From Davidsoniella eucalypti (lineage: Eukaryota > Ascomycota > Sordariomycetes > Microascales > Ceratocystidaceae), in contig RMBW01000152.1 in NCBI GenBank assembly GCA_004009845.1, positions 1 to 64,000 of the forward strand: a stretch of DNA of 64,000 nt. The letters are read 5' to 3'. Below, piece by piece: positions 61,142 through 64,000 of the stretch; the first letter of the stretch is position 1, and every line of letters begins with the position of its first letter. The notes beneath the pieces are model-generated. The model was not told where the DNA came from. It did no database searches and saw only the letters and a program-made list of their open reading frames with translations. A program made the translations under genes and the position numbers.

Positions 61142-64000
61142 GTCCAGCCACACAAATGTAATTCTTAATGGTACATCATTTCTGTGGCGGTATCTATTAG
61201 TTTATTCTTTTCTTGTTCCTTTTTTTTAGTCTTGTAGCTGGCCGCAACTCTAAGGCATCAAAGAACTTTCGCTTATTACTATATGTTAAGATCGATGCCT
61301 AGGGTCACTAGCTTTACCTCAGTGATGGACCATACAAGAACTTTGGCGACATTTTCCACTTCCTAGAGATTCTGTTCAACAAATAGCCTGTCTCGTGGTG
61401 GAATAAGGCACAGATCAAATTGTAATAGTTTCTACAACTAGATATATACCATCGCGTCATGATGAACAAAGAACCCATATAGGCATTCTCGGGGTTTACT
61501 AAAAGGCCGTATACTACGAATATGAGCACCCAATGGCATAACAGGAGACGAATATAGCATAATACCACCGAGACAGTTGCGCACCGATCGTCGTGAGAAC
61601 TTGGTAAATTATATACTATGAGATCTGAGATTGGAATACCGAGAGCACGAGTAAAAGGGCTGAAAGTAGCAGCCACATAAAGACGCAAGTATAATTACAT
61701 TATACTACGTATATGTAAATGAAGCTTGGGTAGTCTTTCTAGGTGGGGCTAGCTATTGACATTGAATCCGAAAGTCTGGCAGCTCTTTTTTCCATCTTTC
61801 TTCCGTTGGGAACAAGGTTCGTCCACCCATACATAGATACATTAATACGCAAGCTATTTACATGGTATACCTGTTCCGGAATCCAATGCCGGGTCATTGA
61901 TCCTGGGCAGACCATCCTTCCTGCTGGGGATAGTTATGTCCATTCATTCTTCAGGGTTTCCATCCCCACGGATTACATTGTCTTTTGCCTCGCATTCTTT
62001 TTCTTTTCTTTCCGGGGGACTCTTGAAATTCCGGTTACGGTAAATTCTGGACTATGCCTAGTCTGTTTCTACCATGCACAGAGGCCTGATACGCTTCTAA
62101 GTCGTGAGGCGACATTCATACCAACCTTTTCTTTTCTTTTTGTAAGCGATTTGACCCCGTCATGTGATATGTACTCGTTAATGATAAGACCCCCCTTGAG
62201 CGGTGTGAGGCTGAACTTATAGATCGTTAAGCCACAGAGGCGTAACCTCACCAAGTTTGGCACCTTTTTGTGAAGGCAAAAAAAAAATCAAAAGCCATGC
62301 ACCGGAATATCTAGATGCGTGTTCCACGATCAACTAGCCGTATAAAAGCGGACTGGTAGGCATTGTCATGTGCTCTCTTACCTCCGGCTTTAGTTTCCGG
62401 TATAGGCATATATCTTCATGACCCCATACGTTGCACTTCCTTAGAGTTCCTAGTCATAGCCGCAGACACATACAAACCAGTTGACTAGTATGGCTTGTAT
62501 GTACATACAAGATAAGATATAACGTAAATCAATGTTGATGTATGGGTACTTCTAGCACCTGAGGAGGCTTGCTGACTTCTGAACAAGACTACTCTACTAT
62601 CAGTACCATGATTTCCACGTCACCATGATAGTTCAAAAATACCACTACAGTGCATTTACCATCTCGTTTTAGATTTCCAGAGGATGAGGGATTGCGTCTG
62701 GATCAGTAAGAAATATTGGGGGGCGCCTAGACATCCCGCGCACGATAGTCTCAGATAAAGACGATAGTGGATATCGTGGAGGTCAAGGTGGGTTGGTACG
62801 TTAGTATTAAGAGTCGTATTAAGAGGACGAGCATAGGGTCAAAACCGCAATCAAAACATATCGAGGCCATCGATTTTGTATACGTGGGTACATGTACAAA
62901 CACCAGATCCTGCACCTACAGACAGACACCACCCAAACCTGTATAGATACACTGTCTGTCTCAGTCTGTGGCGATTCTGGTCGGCTCGCATCCAGTCAAA
63001 GAAGCTTCTTCGCCATGTCATACAGCAGGTTCCGGTATTGTTTCTTTCCTGCTTTAATTCTCTGCTGTGCGATGCAAATCAGCAGCTACAAAGAACCCGG
63101 CATGTCTCTGTTCGGGAAGGCCTATGCAGGGCATGACTTGGGATAATCTGCCACCTTCGCCCACTGATCATGTATTTTGCTAACTAGTTGTAGTGATACA
63201 CCTGTAACTTAGTAGACACAGCAGTTCTGCGCCAAGCTGGGACTGCACAGCATAAAGGTCCCTGGCGCCAAAAGGATTTACATATCCTGTATTAGCGTGC
63301 TCAGTATCTGGATTAGATGTTCAACGAGTGGAGTACTCCGCCTAGTAAATGTATAGACGAACGCTTTCTCAAGTCCACACTTGCCCAAGTACCGGTACAT
63401 ACAACAACACATAGATTTATCTCCTTGTCGGTACCAGCAGAACAGCGTAGCACCGGACGAAATGGGAAGGCGGATGAATAGAGCAAAAAGACACCGTTTA
63501 GGAATGCGTAACACATAAAACATTTACAAGAGGCAAATTGCCAGTAAACAATGGGATATAGCCTATAAAGGTGACGCTTGGATCATTCCACGGCCTTGTG
63601 TGCCATATAACTTGAAATATTACCATTTAGAAGTGAAGTGGGAAAATATAAATGTATATTGATAATAAATAGCTACTTTTATGCTCTGTGGGTCGTTTCG
63701 ATCCGCCAACTTTGGGTCTTTCTATCAGACGGGCAAAGTACTGAGTTAAACCAAAGGAAGACGGTCCGTTCACCCTATAATACGGTGCCTTTGGAGTATC
63801 TAGTTGATTCCTTCTCTCCCACCAAGCCCTCCCACCAGTCAACTTGGCGGATTTGCTCATGTTTGGCATCTACTCTTCTGTTTGCTGTCTGGAGACATTC
63901 ATGCACACCCACCCTCTCTTTCTTGTTACACACTGAATATCTTGCCTGATTTGTCTACTGTGACCACAAACATATGCACTCATATTGCCAGTCTAGTCTC
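61142..64000. other. Distal stretch without a supported gene
   Basis: The largest frames, 61743-62222 plus (from a GTG) and 61314-61688 minus, show no known domain. I see no RNA gene or further retroelement copy. Confidence 0.55.

Noticed and set aside
61743..62222. 159-codon plus-strand frame
   Set aside because: It begins at a GTG, is Phe/Ser-rich as expected from T-rich DNA, and has no known domain.
1..64000. CRISPR arrays, bacterial operons, phage genes
   Set aside because: No regularly spaced direct repeats with unique spacers and no prokaryotic gene organisation; introns and promoter context are fungal.

Overview
The window reads as nuclear DNA of a filamentous ascomycete (Pezizomycotina, possibly Hypocreales). 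The evidence is short introns with RCTRAC-type branch points, a Ser/Thr-rich single-pass wall-sensor-like protein, an F-box/beta-propeller protein, Tad1-type LINE remains and TTAGGG-type telomeric motifs. The species cannot be fixed from the sequence. Only about 8 kb of the 64 kb is convincing protein-coding sequence.

Layout. (1) 1-3.9 kb is a graveyard: two copies of a fungal kinase-like gene in opposite orientation, both broken, then remains of the C-terminal and RNase H parts of a LINE ORF2 and two short retroelement 3' ends. (2) 6.56-7.82 kb holds a nested retroelement: an outer element of about 366 bp with an 8-bp target duplication, split by an 872-bp insertion with its own 14-bp duplication. 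A (TTAGGG)2 motif lies directly at the outer 3' end. (3) 9.8-24.5 kb is the gene island. It contains an intronless, secreted, Cys-rich membrane protein of 520 aa (+), an F-box/propeller protein of 1271 aa with one intron and a C-terminal CAAX box (-), and a membrane-anchored carboxylesterase of 697 aa with four introns and a complete Ser-Glu-His triad (+). The first two genes converge; the second and third diverge across 5.9 kb. (4) 24.5-60.8 kb is AT-rich DNA without any gene I can support. It holds a dense CTAG block, several copies of the 9-mer ATCTGTACA, microsatellites and scattered chance reading frames. (5) 60.83-61.14 kb is a second copy of the outer retroelement from region 2, starting at the same 5' base; the remaining 3 kb shows nothing coding.

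How the genes relate. Nothing suggests a metabolic cluster. Two products (sensor-like protein, esterase) should sit in the secretory pathway, plasma membrane or wall, and the third probably recruits substrates to an SCF ubiquitin ligase at a membrane. The best leads are the CAAX box on the F-box protein, a second in-frame signal-anchor start inside intron 1 of the esterase, the nested retroelements with readable target duplications, and the over-represented 9-mer.
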